A stretch of 64,000 nucleotides of DNA, from assembly GCA_041687015.1 (NCBI GenBank), contig JAWLCT010000006.1, positions 1 through 64,000 on the forward strand, in the 5' to 3' direction. Shown here piece after piece: positions 1 through 7,769 of the stretch. The DNA is from JALOAT01 sp041687015. Lineage in GTDB: Bacteria; Pseudomonadota; Gammaproteobacteria; Thiohalomonadales; Thiohalomonadaceae. The notes beneath the pieces are model-generated. The model was not told where the DNA came from. It ran no database searches and was given only the letters and a program-made list of their open reading frames with translations. Numbering within the stretch: position 1 is the first letter of the stretch; each line of letters opens with the position of its first letter. The position numbers and the translations under genes were made by a program.

Positions 1-150
1 GCCGTTTTCGCGTTGATGCTGTGGGGTGTGGCCGCCGGTTTCGTGCACGGCGTCGGTTTCGTGCCACGGCGTACCGTCTGGCGCGCGATCTTCCATCCCC
101 TGTTCGGCTGGCTGGTGATGGGCGCCAGCGTGGTCTCACTGATGCCCTGA
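1..150 (+). CDS. ybgE: cyd operon protein YbgE-like, C-terminal part
   Basis: An open frame enters the window from the left and stops at the TGA at 148-150, giving 49 residues. It contains the run LWGVAAGFVHGVGF followed by PRRTVWRAIFHP and a final hydrophobic stretch. This is the pattern I recall for the C-terminal transmembrane part of YbgE, the small membrane protein encoded with the cytochrome bd oxidase genes cydAB/cydX. YbgE is dispensable for oxidase activity in E. coli and its exact role is unknown. The start and any cydAB genes lie outside the window. The identification rests on motif memory only. Confidence 0.7.
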   Translation, partial: AVFALMLWGVAAGFVHGVGFVPRRTVWRAIFHPLFGWLVMGASVVSLMP

Positions 151-537
151 TGCGATGCTGTACCGCCTGCGCGCAGCGCGGGCGGAGCTCTCCTGCGGAG
201 GACGCGCGTCCTTCCGCTGCCCTTCCGAAGACCAAGCCCCGTCTCAATCACGCCGCCGCACGACGGTGGCACGCCGCAGCCGCTCACCGGGTGGTACCCG
301 CCCTTTGCTCCGTTCAGGCGCCGTATATCACTAAAGAATGAAGGGTTTCATATATCAGATATCTCTAATGGAGTAAGCGCATCGCCCCACAAAGCGGTAG
401 GATATGCGCCCAGATCAGCGGCCAGCCCCGACGCGGGCCGTCCCGGATTCTCCCACGCACCTCTTATCTATACTTCCTTCACCCGGGAGTGGTGGCCGCG
501 GGATTTATTTGCGTTTTGTCACTGAGGAACTCTTTGT
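151..537. other. Non-coding region between ybgE and sqr
   Basis: No convincing gene is present. An AT-rich island at about 320-372 (TATATCAGATATCTCTAAT region) stands out from the GC-rich surroundings and is the best place for the sqr promoter. The sqr ribosome binding site (GAGGAA) lies just before 538. A TTTGCG at about 508-513 lacks a GG at the correct -24 distance, so I do not call a sigma-54 promoter here. Confidence 0.5.
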
Positions 538-1824
538 ATGGCCCACATCGTCATCCTCGGCGCCGGTACCGGCGGCCTCCCCTGCGCATACGAAATGCGC
601 GATGCCCTTGGCGGAGATCACCGTATCACCGTCATCAACGCCAACGATTACTTCCAGTTCGTGCCTTCCAATCCCTGGATCGGTGTGGGCTGGCGCAAGC
701 GTTCGGACATCACTTTCCCGCTGCGTCCCTACCTCGAGCGCCGCAACATCGATCTGGTGGTCGATACCGCCACCAAGATCGTGCCCGAGGAAAACCGTAT
801 CGAACTCAAGGGTGGCGAGCACATCAAGTACGACTACCTGGTGGTCGCCACCGGCCCCAAGCTGGCCTTCGAGGAAGTGGAAGGTTCCGGTCCGCACGGC
901 GGCCACACCCATTCGGTGTGCACCGTCGATCACGCCGAAGCCGCCTTCAATGACTACCTGAAGCTGGCGGACGAGCCCGGCCCGGTGATCATCGGCGCCA
1001 TGGCCGGTGCAAGCTGCTTCGGTCCGGCCTACGAGTACGCCGCCATCGTCGACACCGACCTGCGCCGCCGCAAGATCCGCGACCGCGTGCCCATGACCAT
1101 GGTTACCTCCGAGCCCTACATCGGCCACTTGGGCCTGGGCGGCGTGGGTGATTCCAAGGGCATGATGGAATCCGAACTGCGCACCCGTCACATCAAGTGG
1201 ATCTGCAACGCCAAGGTGAGCAAGGTCGAGGCCGGCAAGATGTTCGTGGCCGAGCACAACGACAACGGCGAAGTGATCAAGGAACACGAGCTGCCGTTCA
1301 AGTTCTCCATGATGCTGCCCTCGTTCAAGGGCGTCGAGCCTGTCGCGGCAGTGGAAGGCCTGTGCAACCCGCGCGGCTTCGTGATCGTCGATGCGCAGCA
1401 GCGCAGCCCCAAGTACCCGAACATCTATGCCCTGGGCGTGTGCATTGCCATCCCGCCCGTCGAGCAGACGCCGGTGCCCACGGGCGCGCCCAAGACCGGT
1501 TACATGATCGAGTCCATGACCACCGCCATCGTGCACAACATCCGTGACGAAATCGAGGGCAAGACCCCGCACGAGACCGGCACCTGGAACGCCATCTGCC
1601 TGGCCGACCTGGGCGACTCGGGCGCGGCTTTCGTGGCCCTGCCGCAGATCCCGCCGCGCAACGTCACCTGGTTCAAGAAGGGCAAGTGGGTGCACTGGGC
1701 GAAGATCGCCTTCGAGAAGTACTTCATGCGCAAGATGAAGAAGGGCACCTCCGAGCCCATCTACGAGAAGTACGTGCTGAAGCTGCTCGGCATCACCCGC
1801 TTGAAGGACAAGCCACAGAAGTAA
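538..1824 (+). CDS. sqr: Sulfide:quinone oxidoreductase
   Basis: This 428-residue FAD enzyme oxidises sulfide to polysulfide/sulfur and passes electrons to membrane quinone. The N-terminal dinucleotide-binding motif is GAGTGG (residues 8-13). The three cysteines needed for catalysis in the Acidithiobacillus ferrooxidans enzyme are all present: C128 (SVCTVDHA), C160 (ASCFGPA) and C354 (AICLADLG). The FAD-binding segment TPVPTGAPKTGYM is also conserved. The C-terminal helices (FEKYFMRKMK, YVLKLLGITRLK) match the amphipathic membrane-anchoring tail of the family. Length and numbering fit closely with the A. ferrooxidans type I SQR as I remember it. The start is preceded by GAGGAA. The gene stands alone and ends in a strong terminator, so it is a monocistronic unit. 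Confidence 0.95.
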   Translation: MAHIVILGAGTGGLPCAYEMRDALGGDHRITVINANDYFQFVPSNPWIGVGWRKRSDITFPLRPYLERRNIDLVVDTATKIVPEENRIELKGGEHIKYDYLVVATGPKLAFEEVEGSGPHGGHTHSVCTVDHAEAAFNDYLKLADEPGPVIIGAMAGASCFGPAYEYAAIVDTDLRRRKIRDRVPMTMVTSEPYIGHLGLGGVGDSKGMMESELRTRHIKWICNAKVSKVEAGKMFVAEHNDNGEVIKEHELPFKFSMMLPSFKGVEPVAAVEGLCNPRGFVIVDAQQRSPKYPNIYALGVCIAIPPVEQTPVPTGAPKTGYMIESMTTAIVHNIRDEIEGKTPHETGTWNAICLADLGDSGAAFVALPQIPPRNVTWFKKGKWVHWAKIAFEKYFMRKMKKGTSEPIYEKYVLKLLGITRLKDKPQK

Positions 1825-1845
1825 TCACCCGCAAGGGAACCGAAG

Positions 1846-1877
1846 AAGGGCGCCGCGCAAAGGCGCCCTTTTTTTTT
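1846..1877 (+). terminator. Intrinsic terminator of sqr
   Basis: A 9-bp perfect stem AAGGGCGCC / GGCGCCCTT with a 7-nt loop is followed by a run of T, about 20 nt after the sqr stop codon. Confidence 0.93.
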
Positions 1878-2119
1878 GCTCCGCGGGCCGCGTCCTTCCG
1901 GTTCACGAAAAGGACACGATTCCCGGCACTCTGCTTTTTGGGAAGAGAGAAATCGTCCACCTGTGCTCGCCGGCGGTGACAGTCATTACGCCCAGTTCCC
2001 GCGTCAGACGCCACATTTGGCAAGCTGTCGATACCACCAATGAACAGAGGGGATTTTCTATGCGTCTGTTTTTTCGCGCTATTTGGAAAACCCGCGGCAG
2101 CCGGCAATGACGACGTTCC

Positions 2120-2135
2120 TGGCACCACGTTTGCA
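2120..2135 (+). promoter_or_regulatory. Sigma-54 (-24/-12) promoter of sRNA copy 1
   Basis: TGGCACCACGTTTGCA matches the RpoN consensus TGGCAC-N5-TTGCA. The GG and GC dinucleotides are spaced exactly as required (G2121 to G2133, 12 bp). Transcription would start near 2145-2147, at the first base shared by both RNA copies. The same arrangement recurs before copy 2, which makes chance unlikely. Confidence 0.85.
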
Positions 2136-2144
2136 ATAGTTCGG

Positions 2145-2220
2145 TCGGAGTAGTTCCCTCTCTCCAAACCCAGCGTCCACGCCAAGGGACGCGTTCGGCG
2201 CAAGGATGCGCCGCCCTTTT
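2145..2220 (+). ncRNA. Putative sigma-54-dependent small RNA, copy 1
   Basis: An unannotated unit of about 76 nt, repeated with high identity at 2527-2603. It begins CGGAGTAGTTCCCTCTCTCC and then has hairpin 1 (GCGTCC at 2173-2178 with GGACGC at 2187-2192). It ends with a terminator hairpin (CGGCGC at 2196-2201 with GCGCCG at 2208-2213, loop AAGGAT), then CCC and TTTT. It has no ORF of note. The promoter, the terminator and the second copy with a base change that keeps pairing in the terminator stem all argue for a real RNA. GGA motifs occur at the 5' end, in the hairpin 1 loop edge and in the terminator loop, which resembles CsrA/RsmA targets. The C/U-rich 5' segment could instead pair with Shine-Dalgarno sequences. 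Target and function are unknown. Confidence 0.72.
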
Positions 2221-2500
2221 ACCCCCGAGTGCAACCCGCCAACCGCCGTTGGCTTGTCCTGACGCTTGTCACCCCACGACCGGTTTGTCCTTGCTTCAGT
2301 CGGAAATCCGCTCGCATCACCTCCGCCGTGTGGGCAAAGGCCGGGCCAGCGCAGTCACAAATGACACTTCGCCCGGTATTTTCGGTGACATATCGCCACG
2401 ATTGACATACCCCGGGTTCGACCCCGACAGCAATTATTTTTAACTAATTGGTTTTTCGTGATTTTTCATTTTCGCAGCAAAACGATACCGCCGCCATTCA

Positions 2501-2516
2501 TGGCATTCCGCTTGCA
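2501..2516 (+). promoter_or_regulatory. Sigma-54 (-24/-12) promoter of sRNA copy 2
   Basis: TGGCATTCCGCTTGCA has the -24 GG (2502-2503) and the -12 GC (2514-2515) in the correct register. It is placed relative to the conserved RNA start just as in copy 1, with one base difference in spacing. The flanking DNA between the two copies is otherwise dissimilar, so the promoter seems specifically kept. Confidence 0.84.
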
Positions 2517-2526
2517 ATAAACCTCA

Positions 2527-2603
2527 TCGGAGTAGTTCCCTCTCTCCAAGCCCTGCGTCCATGCCAAGGGACGCGTTTACGGCGCAAGGACGCGTCGTTT
2601 TTT
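2527..2603 (+). ncRNA. Putative sigma-54-dependent small RNA, copy 2
   Basis: Second copy of the 76-nt unit. The 5' segment CGGAGTAGTTCCCTCTCTCC is identical to copy 1. Hairpin 1 (GCGTCC/GGACGC) is kept. The terminator hairpin is CGGCGC (2580-2585) with GCGTCG (2592-2597), loop AAGGAC, then six T. The C-to-T difference from copy 1 turns a G-C pair into a G-U pair, so the fold survives. An alternative longer stem GACGCGT/ACGCGTC is also possible here and would compete with hairpin 1. It ends about 85 nt before the DUF3579 start, so it could also act as an attenuating leader for that gene. Confidence 0.72.
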
Positions 2604-2687
2604 GGAGAGGCCCAAACCCTGCACGTCCGGTAAGGTACCTTGCCGAGCCGACGGTCCTCCCGGAATTCAAACTCACGGAGTCACGCC

Positions 2688-3023
2688 ATGACGCAACCCG
2701 CTTCGCCGTGCCGCAACGATGCCCGTCTCGTTATCCGGGGCGTCACGGTCGACGGCAAGCCCTTTCGGCCCAGCGACTGGGCCCAGCGCCTCGCAAGCAT
2801 GGCCGGGCGGATCGACCGGGGTCGTCGCCTGCGGCTGGATCCCCGCGTCTCCAATACCATCGTCGAGGGCACCAACAGTCTCGTGCTGGACCCCCACTTG
2901 CAGGAGGAACAGCCTGAAACCTTCGAATTCCTGCTGAAATTTGCCCGCAGCAACCGGCTGGTGATCCTGGAGTGCCCCGCCGGCGAACTGTGCGGCCCCC
3001 ATTGCCACGCCAGCAGTTACTGA
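2688..3023 (+). CDS. DUF3579-family protein
   Basis: A 111-residue protein with the segments LVIRGVTVDGKPFRPSDWAQRL near the N-terminus (about residues 12-33) and FEFLLKFARSNRLVILE near the C-terminus. I recognise these as the DUF3579 pattern, a small proteobacterial family of unknown function. The tail CGPHCHASSY carries two cysteines and two histidines, and I do not recall this in the family, so metal binding is possible. The start at 2688 follows ACGGAG by 7 nt; a longer in-frame reading from 2640 lacks a ribosome binding site. The closest upstream promoter visible is the sigma-54 promoter of sRNA copy 2, so the gene may be expressed by readthrough of that RNA's terminator. Confidence 0.75.
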   Translation: MTQPASPCRNDARLVIRGVTVDGKPFRPSDWAQRLASMAGRIDRGRRLRLDPRVSNTIVEGTNSLVLDPHLQEEQPETFEFLLKFARSNRLVILECPAGELCGPHCHASSY

Positions 3024-3111
3024 AAGTAGTGAACCACGGAGAAAGACTAGGCTGCTCGGGCCGACCCAAGGCCGCGCTTTGCGGGCGCTGATCCCCCGCG
3101 CGACCCAGCAA

Positions 3112-3537
3112 TCAGGTGAGCGGCGTGGGATGTCCCGAGGTTTCCATGGGCGCCAGCCAACGTTCGAGGCGTGCTGCGATCTCCTCGGCGTATCGGCGGA
3201 GATCAAATGCCTTTTGCATGAAGTCGTCGGCACCGGCAGAGAGCGCCTTGGAGCGGTCGGAGTCCAGCATGGAGTTGGTCATGATCACCACAGGCAGGTG
3301 GGACAGGCGCTTGTCCGCCCTGATCCGCCGCAGGACATCGATACCGCTCATCCCCGGCATCTTCAGATCCATCAGCACGACGGCAGGCAGAATTTCACTG
3401 TTCGCGAGAAACTCGAGCGCGGCTTCGCCGTTGAATGCCTCCACACAGCGGACCTCCTTGTGCTTCTTTCCGATGACACGGGTGGTAAATGCCATGTCAT
3501 CCGGATCATCGTCCACTATCAACAGAATGGGGGTCAT
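3112..3537 (-). CDS. Single-domain response regulator
   Basis: A 141-residue stand-alone receiver (CheY-like) domain with no output domain. The acidic pocket is VDDDPDD (residues 8-14). The phospho-acceptor is D57 in VVLMDLKMPGMSG. The switch region is VVIMTNS and the conserved lysine is in DDFMQKAFD. It lies downstream of a histidine kinase and a periplasmic binding protein on the same strand, and presumably takes phosphate from that kinase. With no effector domain it likely acts by protein contact. The gap to the kinase gene is 73 nt. Confidence 0.88.
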   Translation of the reverse strand: MTPILLIVDDDPDDMAFTTRVIGKKHKEVRCVEAFNGEAALEFLANSEILPAVVLMDLKMPGMSGIDVLRRIRADKRLSHLPVVIMTNSMLDSDRSKALSAGADDFMQKAFDLRRYAEEIAARLERWLAPMETSGHPTPLT

Positions 3538-3610
3538 GGTGCCAAGTCGTCGGCTCGCCTGGTTGGCGGCTTCTTTGCGTTATCGGGATACGTCGTGACG
3601 GGGAAAGTTA

Positions 3611-5323
3611 CTACAAGGTGAAATAGATTGTCGCGCCCTGCCCGACGGCCCCCTCCGCCCATACCCGCCCCCCATGCCGTCGAATCACCCGCTCGACGAT
3701 GGCCAGGCCCAGACCGGTCCCCTCGAACTCAGTATCCGGATGCAGTCTGTGAAAGGGCAGGAACATACGCTCGATGAAGGCCGGGTCAAATCCGGCACCG
3801 TTGTCCCGTACAAAAAAAACCCGTTCGCCGTCCTGTTCGACAGCATCCACCTCCACGCATGGTGCGACGGTATGCGCCGTGAACTTCCAGGCATTGGCGA
3901 GCAGATTCGAGAGCGCCACGCCGAGCAGCCGTGCATCGGCGAAGGCCACCAGCCCTTCCCCCACCCGCGTCTCGATGCGCCGCGCCGGGGCACTGTCGCG
4001 CAGCTCCGCAATGAGTTCCGTTGCGAGCCTGCCCAGGTCCACCTCGGTGCACACGATTTCATGGCGTGAAATGAGTGACAGGTTGAGCAAGGCATCCATG
4101 CGCTCACTCATGCGGGTGGCGCAGGTTTCGATGCGTTTCAAGTAATCTTTCCCTGCGGCATCGAGCTTCTTCCCATAGTCCTCCTCGAGAATGGTGGAGA
4201 ACCCGGCGATGGCACGCAGTGGCGCGCGCAAATCGTGCGACACCGAATAGATGAACGACTCGAGTTCGGCGTTCACGGCCTCCAGTTGCTCGTTCTGTCG
4301 TCGGAGGTTGTCGTTCAGATTCGCATTCCGCCGCTCCACTTCGTCGCGAAGCGCCGTGGTACGGCGAAAGGTCTCCGCGACCGCGTGAATTTCGTCATTG
4401 TGGCCGGCACTGGCGGCTCGCAGGTTTTGATCCATGTCGCGCCGGTCCCGGGTCTTCCCGGAGGCGTGGCGCAGGGCGCGATCGAGCGCGTTGATACGTC
4501 GCGTGTGGCCCATCAGCCAGGTGCCGAGGGCGAACCACAGGATCAAGCCATCGAGCACCGGGATCACGCTCACGGCAAGTGCCAGCTCCATGGTGGAAAA
4601 CAGCAGCTTGACCGGCGCGCTAATCGTCATTTGCACCGGGTCATCGGCTCTCCCGCGCCAGGGCAGCGTACGTGATCGCGCATTCGGCATGGTCACCTGC
4701 GGTAACAGCCCGCGCGCGCCCAGTGAGCTTGCCAGCGGTGTGCCGTTGTAGGCCACTGACAAGGTCACCCCCGGGGAGGCCAGGTGGCCCAACAGGGCGT
4801 GATCGATGCGAAAGAAGACCCACATACGGCCCATGCCCTGATTGCCCAGCCAGATTGGCTCCTCGTAGACGCGGTAGAGCTGGCGGGTTTCGGCATCGAG
4901 ATAGTAATCCGCCCCCTCCATCAGTTGCGCGATGAGGCCGGCCGATGACATCCCCTTGCCGAAACGGAAGATCGGTTCGCCCTTCTGACTTCCGATCAGC
5001 AAATAGCGAAAATTGCGGCCACTGCCCTGGACGGTCATGAAGGCCTGCAGATTGAGCACCGCCGTGTGCGGTTGTTCGAGGATGCGCGCGTATTCTATAC
5101 GCACGCGGAAATCGCGGGCCTGCACCTCCCAGTCGCGCTCGATTTGGGTCAGTCGCGATACATAAAACGCGCGGAGGTCATTCGCGCGTTCCGTCGCCGC
5201 CTTGTCGAGCGCCGTGCGATAAAACGCTGCCGTCGACAAGCCCACCACGATAACGAACAAACCCAGACTGAACACCAGCCGACGCGCGGCCTGGACCGCG
5301 ATGGAACGGCGTTTCAGCATCAT
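3611..5323 (-). CDS. Membrane sensor histidine kinase
   Basis: 570 residues. Transmembrane segments are at about 18-36 and 247-270, with a periplasmic sensor region of some 210 residues between them. A HAMP-like linker and a coiled coil follow (about 271-355). The HisKA motif is SHDLRAPLRAI with phospho-acceptor H363. The ATPase boxes are NLLANAWKFT (N), DNGAGFD (G1) and GTGLGLAIVERVIRRHGG (G2). This architecture resembles phytochrome-like and NtrB-like kinases with the SHDLRAPL signature. Its start overlaps the stop of the binding-protein gene by 4 nt, so the two are translationally coupled. The ligand is probably presented by that binding protein, which is inferred from gene order. Confidence 0.92.
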   Translation of the reverse strand: MMLKRRSIAVQAARRLVFSLGLFVIVVGLSTAAFYRTALDKAATERANDLRAFYVSRLTQIERDWEVQARDFRVRIEYARILEQPHTAVLNLQAFMTVQGSGRNFRYLLIGSQKGEPIFRFGKGMSSAGLIAQLMEGADYYLDAETRQLYRVYEEPIWLGNQGMGRMWVFFRIDHALLGHLASPGVTLSVAYNGTPLASSLGARGLLPQVTMPNARSRTLPWRGRADDPVQMTISAPVKLLFSTMELALAVSVIPVLDGLILWFALGTWLMGHTRRINALDRALRHASGKTRDRRDMDQNLRAASAGHNDEIHAVAETFRRTTALRDEVERRNANLNDNLRRQNEQLEAVNAELESFIYSVSHDLRAPLRAIAGFSTILEEDYGKKLDAAGKDYLKRIETCATRMSERMDALLNLSLISRHEIVCTEVDLGRLATELIAELRDSAPARRIETRVGEGLVAFADARLLGVALSNLLANAWKFTAHTVAPCVEVDAVEQDGERVFFVRDNGAGFDPAFIERMFLPFHRLHPDTEFEGTGLGLAIVERVIRRHGGRVWAEGAVGQGATIYFTL

Positions 5324-6333
5324 GGGCGACGACCTACCCAGCTGTCGTCGATCATGGATTCGATGTCCAGGGCCTGGGCGCGCGGATCGCCCTGGCTGGT
5401 GATGCGGAAAAACTGTGCGGTTTGCACGAGCTGTGCGTTGGAAAAAACCGCATCACGACTGAATGCGTTGGGGTACCGCCGTAACGAGACCAGAAACGCC
5501 TCCCGCTCCTGCGGGTCCGCAATATCCATCACCTCGACGATCTCTTCCGGTGTGTGTTCAGCCATCCAGCGCAACGCCCTGCGCAACATTGCAGTCATTT
5601 TCGTGACTTTGTGCGGCTCCTGCGTGATGACATCGCTGCGCGTCTCGAGCGCCGCGTGCAGGAATCCGGCGCCGGGGACCCGCTTGACGGTGTCGGGCTC
5701 CGCCAGGTGCGCGAGGAAAAACACCTGGTTTTGGGCATGGAGCCTGGTGGCGTAGGGTTCGTCCCCCATGACGGCATCGGCCGCACCGGTGAGGAGCAAG
5801 GAGGACTGCTCTTCCCAACTTTGTCCTGCCGGAACGATGCGCACGGAATCCACGGCCACACCGTCACTGCGTAGCAGCAATTCCATGAGTTGTTGCGACG
5901 TTGTCTTGCTGGTGCGGGTACTGGTGTTGACCCCCAGCACCATCCCCTTGAGATCCGCGATGCGCCGCACCTGGCGCGCCAACCCGGCCCTGACCATGAG
6001 CACGAACAACGGCGCGTCGTTCACGGGGGCGACACACACGACGTCGCCCCCGTTTGCCCGCAGTGACATTGCCGCGGGCATGCCGGCCACCGCGAAGTCC
6101 GCGTTGCGCGTGGTCAGGTTGTTCAGGGCTACGCTGCCGCCGCCGGTGTGCAGCAACTGTATCGATGCGCCCACGTCCCGATCGGCGCCGATTTTGGGTA
6201 TGAGATCGATGGGGAGGTAGGAAATATTGCGCGGGCCCGGCACGCTGACCACGATGCGCTCCAGTCCCTGGGCAGAGGCCGCGTTCGTCCCTGACAGCAA
6301 AGAAAGAAGGCATACCAGTCGGGCCAGGCTCAT
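5320..6333 (-). CDS. Periplasmic substrate-binding protein (NMT1/THI5/TauA-like) used as a sensor input
   Basis: 337 residues starting with a signal peptide (hydrophobic core LVCLLSLLSG, likely cut near residue 20-22). The mature part has family features of ABC-type NitT/TauT solute-binding proteins: an early VSVPGPRNISYLPIDL segment, then LNNLTTRNADFAVAGMP, and LTGAADAVMGDEPYA in lobe 2. No permease or ATPase gene is nearby. It is instead fused by a 4-nt overlap to a histidine kinase and followed by a response regulator. I infer that it detects a small organic or thiamine/sulfonate-like ligand for signalling rather than for uptake. A TATAAG at about 6367-6372 (reverse strand) could be its -10 element. 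Confidence 0.82.
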   Translation of the reverse strand: MSLARLVCLLSLLSGTNAASAQGLERIVVSVPGPRNISYLPIDLIPKIGADRDVGASIQLLHTGGGSVALNNLTTRNADFAVAGMPAAMSLRANGGDVVCVAPVNDAPLFVLMVRAGLARQVRRIADLKGMVLGVNTSTRTSKTTSQQLMELLLRSDGVAVDSVRIVPAGQSWEEQSSLLLTGAADAVMGDEPYATRLHAQNQVFFLAHLAEPDTVKRVPGAGFLHAALETRSDVITQEPHKVTKMTAMLRRALRWMAEHTPEEIVEVMDIADPQEREAFLVSLRRYPNAFSRDAVFSNAQLVQTAQFFRITSQGDPRAQALDIESMIDDSWVGRRP

Positions 6334-6430
6334 GCGGTTTCTTTGGTGAACGGTACCTGGCCATTCTTATAACACGGGCCCCCATCCTGAGGGAGTCCGT
6401 TGATAGGGTCACGCCGACCCGGGTGCGAAC

Positions 6431-7168
6431 TCAGCCGTCGTCGCCGCCGCCCTGTGCCAGGTGAATCCGCCGTCCTACGCCCCCGCGCAGGAAGCGCTTG
6501 CCGAAGCGTGTCGCCAGCCGAATGATGGCGTCATCGCCCGAACAATGGGTGGGCATCACCCGGCGGACACCAAACGCCTTCAGCGCATCTGCAACCTGAT
6601 CGATCGCAGACGCGTCCTGTTCGAACAAATGAAAGCCTCCCGCGAGTAGGCCGATGGGCCCATGCACCTGTTCTGTTGCCACGGAAGCGAGAGTGACGAT
6701 GCCCGGGTGCGCGCAGCCTGTGATGACCAACGGCCCGGCGGCGCCCGCCACCACCAGCGCCTGCTCGGGAACGTCGGCGTGGAGCAGGCCGGTGGAGAAA
6801 AAGCCCGGTGCCATCACGAAGGGGGACTGATCGACCACGACCACTTTGCGCACCAGCATCTTCAAATCGCGCAGCATGCGCGGCGACAGGCTTGCGGGCA
6901 CGATCAGCCGCGCTTGTGGATTCAGCTCGATGATCGAGTCCAGACCACCGATATGATCCCAATGGGTGTGGGAAATGAACACGTCATCCAGGCCGATCGC
7001 ATCGATACCCAGAGCCCGCATGTTACGCAATAGCACGCGGCCGTTGCTGCCTGTGTCGAACAGCACCCGGCGGCCATGCGCCTCTACCAGGCACGAAAAC
7101 CCCCACAAACGCTGCAGGTGCGGATCGTGGCTCACGTTATCGAAGAGAATGGTCAAGGTCGGCGACAT
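6431..7168 (-). CDS. MBL-fold metallohydrolase (COG1237-like)
   Basis: 245 residues. The metal-binding signature HTHWDH is at residues 67-72, followed by GG. Further ligands are probably the histidine in ITGCAHPGI, GGFHLF and PTHCSG. The early segment ILFDNVS...GFSCLVEA and the DTGSNG motif are typical of the COG1237 branch. That branch contains an archaeal dihydropterin/RFA-P synthase and many proteins of unknown role near NifX-like genes. The start at 7168 has AAAGG upstream; a longer frame to 7228 would overlap the upstream gene. It is about 37% similar by eye to the divergent MBL gene at 7935. It lies 64 nt downstream of a DUF6858-like gene in a probable two-gene sigma-54 operon. Confidence 0.85.
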   Translation of the reverse strand: MSPTLTILFDNVSHDPHLQRLWGFSCLVEAHGRRVLFDTGSNGRVLLRNMRALGIDAIGLDDVFISHTHWDHIGGLDSIIELNPQARLIVPASLSPRMLRDLKMLVRKVVVVDQSPFVMAPGFFSTGLLHADVPEQALVVAGAAGPLVITGCAHPGIVTLASVATEQVHGPIGLLAGGFHLFEQDASAIDQVADALKAFGVRRVMPTHCSGDDAIIRLATRFGKRFLRGGVGRRIHLAQGGGDDG

Positions 7169-7232
7169 GACATGGCCTTTGCGGAAGGGAGAGGCGGTTG
7201 AGCTCTTCCCTGGAAGAGCACAATGCATGCCG

Positions 7233-7625
7233 TCAGCGTTTTACGAGCGAACGCACCCACTGTTCCATCGCGGCATTGGCCGGCGGCATGGGGGCTTCCA
7301 TGAAAGTCACCACGAAGCCGGTATGGGTTTCGGCGACACCGATGGAACGCGGACGCACCGCAAGCACCTGGGGATTGGGCAGCTTCATGCCAAAACAAAA
7401 CACCAGGTTCTTGGCATCGAGGATGCCCTCGCCGATTTCGCCATCGGGCAGGGAACGGGTGTGGCCATAGTGATCGAAAACGGCGATGAAACGTGCGGCA
7501 GGATGCTCCTCCACACACCGCTTCAGGTACTCGATGATCTCATCCACATTGCGGAACAAGGTTTCCGATCTGTCGAGCTCAAGGGTAAAGACAGGATACT
7601 TCTCCTGAAAAATCGACTGCTTCAT
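7233..7625 (-). CDS. Small conserved protein, DUF6858-like, paralogue 1
   Basis: 130 residues with no signal peptide or membrane segment. The core reads EEHPAARFIAVFDHYGHT, then VFCFGMKLPNPQVLAVRPRSIGVAE and FMEAPMPP. It is clearly paralogous to the 130-residue protein at 22016-22408, which shares EEHP-AR-IAVFDH, VFC-G--LP-P--A-RPR-I-V and VNFLE/VTFME. I believe this is the family now called DUF6858, but that name is from memory. Function is unknown. A likely role linked to NifX-fold and MBL proteins is inferred from both copies lying beside such genes. The start at 7625 follows TTGGAG by about 8 nt. A candidate sigma-54 promoter lies 70 nt upstream. Confidence 0.8.
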   Translation of the reverse strand: MKQSIFQEKYPVFTLELDRSETLFRNVDEIIEYLKRCVEEHPAARFIAVFDHYGHTRSLPDGEIGEGILDAKNLVFCFGMKLPNPQVLAVRPRSIGVAETHTGFVVTFMEAPMPPANAAMEQWVRSLVKR

Positions 7626-7694
7626 GGGATTCGCTCCAAGGGTATGGCAGAGCGGAATTCTCAAGTATTAGCGGCAGGCGTGCATTGAGAATGC

Positions 7695-7709
7695 GCAATG
7701 TGACTGCCG
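7695..7709 (-). promoter_or_regulatory. Candidate sigma-54 promoter for the DUF6858-MBL operon
   Basis: On the reverse strand the sequence reads CGGCAGTCACATTGC. The GG (7708-7707) and GC (7696-7695) are at the required spacing and the -12 element is ATTGC. Only the T of the consensus TGGCA is changed to C. Transcription would start near 7684, leaving a 5' leader of about 58 nt before the start codon at 7625. Confidence 0.6.
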
Positions 7710-7769
7710 TTATTGACCGAATATCGAAGAACCCAACCGTGGGCCACCGCTTGGCGCCGACGGGCGGCG

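Noticed and set aside
490..515. Sigma-54 promoter before sqr (TTTGCG)
   Set aside because: The GG is not at the required distance upstream of GC.
505..1695. Long reverse-strand frame (396 codons) across sqr
   Set aside because: It is the antisense shadow of sqr, which has full family motifs; the antisense product is His/Gly/Val-rich with no motif.
2249..2443. 64-codon frame between the two sRNAs
   Set aside because: No ribosome binding site, no recognisable feature, and the region is better explained as regulatory DNA upstream of sRNA copy 2.
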